From Melastoma dodecandrum (lineage: Eukaryota > Streptophyta > Magnoliopsida > Myrtales > Melastomataceae): a stretch of 64,000 nt of DNA. The stretch lies in contig JARUPY010000606.1 of the NCBI GenBank assembly GCA_029817715.1, forward strand, positions 5,332,001 to 5,396,000. The letters run 5' to 3'. The notes below the pieces were generated by a model that was not told where the DNA came from, did not search any database, and worked only from the letters and a program-made list of their open reading frames with translations. Shown in pieces: positions 63,971 through 64,000 of the stretch (the first letter of the stretch is position 1; the number at the start of each line of letters is the position of its first letter). The position numbers were made by a program, and so were the translations under genes.

Positions 63971-64000
63971 ACTCTTCAGCGGACTACCTAACTTCAAATT

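Larger units (their letters stand above)
55930..64000 (+). repeat. Tandem array of roughly 0.95-kb units carrying exon 2 of the unrecognised gene
   Basis: Each unit has, in order: a CTCACACACACTAGGAAGAT segment; TTTTAGGTGACACAATTTCT; the PBS-like TTGGTATCAGAGCC; repeats of AAAGGCCTGGGCCAAGTGCT; GGGAACCCCGACACACAATT; intron sequence (CTGCTGGCCCCTTAGG, TTTCGAACTTGTCGAGATTG); a TTTACAG acceptor; exon 2; and a GTGCAG acceptor-like site. PBS-like motifs start at about 56119, 57191, 59405, 60347, 61316, 62230 and 63231, spaced 0.91-1.07 kb once the hAT insertion is subtracted. The array runs off the right edge. The units look like an exon-intron segment with an inserted LTR-retrotransposon remnant, amplified together. 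Confidence 0.88.

Overview
This window is nuclear DNA of a flowering plant, most likely a eudicot. Its genes have short GT-AG introns, TATA boxes of the CTATAAATAG type and AATAAA poly(A) signals. The families are plant ones: GDP-mannose 3,5-epimerase, DC1 zinc-finger proteins, MED14, FRIGIDA-like proteins, Ty3 retrotransposons of the chromovirus and Tat lineages, and hAT elements. It is a gene-poor, rearranged region. One host gene reads as complete, GME at 11816-13480. Most of the rest is pseudogene, duplicate or transposon.

Layout. 1-10.2 kb: a minus-strand cluster of aldo-keto reductase (AKR) copies. One runs off the left edge, one is a remnant, and one is split in its last exon by a 5.7-kb chromovirus (1804-7497, TSD GCCGT). 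11.8-17.8 kb: GME, a DC1 pseudogene, an AKR pseudogene and the tail of MED14. This block is duplicated at 47.3-53.2 kb. There GME has lost its NAD-binding N-terminus at a junction with a retrotransposon gag fragment. 18.3-21.4 kb: a small unrecognised gene with a C-terminal membrane segment, preceded by a broken copy of its 5' part, then a fragment of an ERD6-like sugar transporter.

21.5-34.4 kb: a 12.9-kb Tat-lineage Ty3 retrotransposon with perfect TSD CTGTC and LTRs that differ by about 0.8%. gag, protease, RT with two RNase H domains and integrase lie on the minus strand. On the plus strand, between integrase and 3' LTR, is a six-exon gene for a plant mobile domain protein. Every splice junction keeps the frame (914 aa), and the gene has its own TATA box and poly(A) signal. 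This is the most notable system in the window.

37-46 kb: a FRIGIDA-like pseudogene, head-to-head with an unrecognised two-exon gene, then MED14 and pseudouridine synthase pseudogenes. 54-64 kb: DUF3444, FRIGIDA-like and MED14 scraps, a minisatellite, then a tandem array of roughly 0.95-kb units. Each unit carries a copy of exon 2 of the unrecognised gene at 40.5 kb and a primer-binding-site motif typical of LTR retrotransposons. A 1.25-kb non-autonomous hAT element has inserted into one unit.

Functionally, the only host product with strong support is GME, which acts in ascorbate and cell-wall sugar synthesis. The AKR, DC1, MED14, FRIGIDA-like and pseudouridine synthase copies carry stops, frameshifts or truncations. 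All assignments come from reading translations and motifs by eye; no database search was run.
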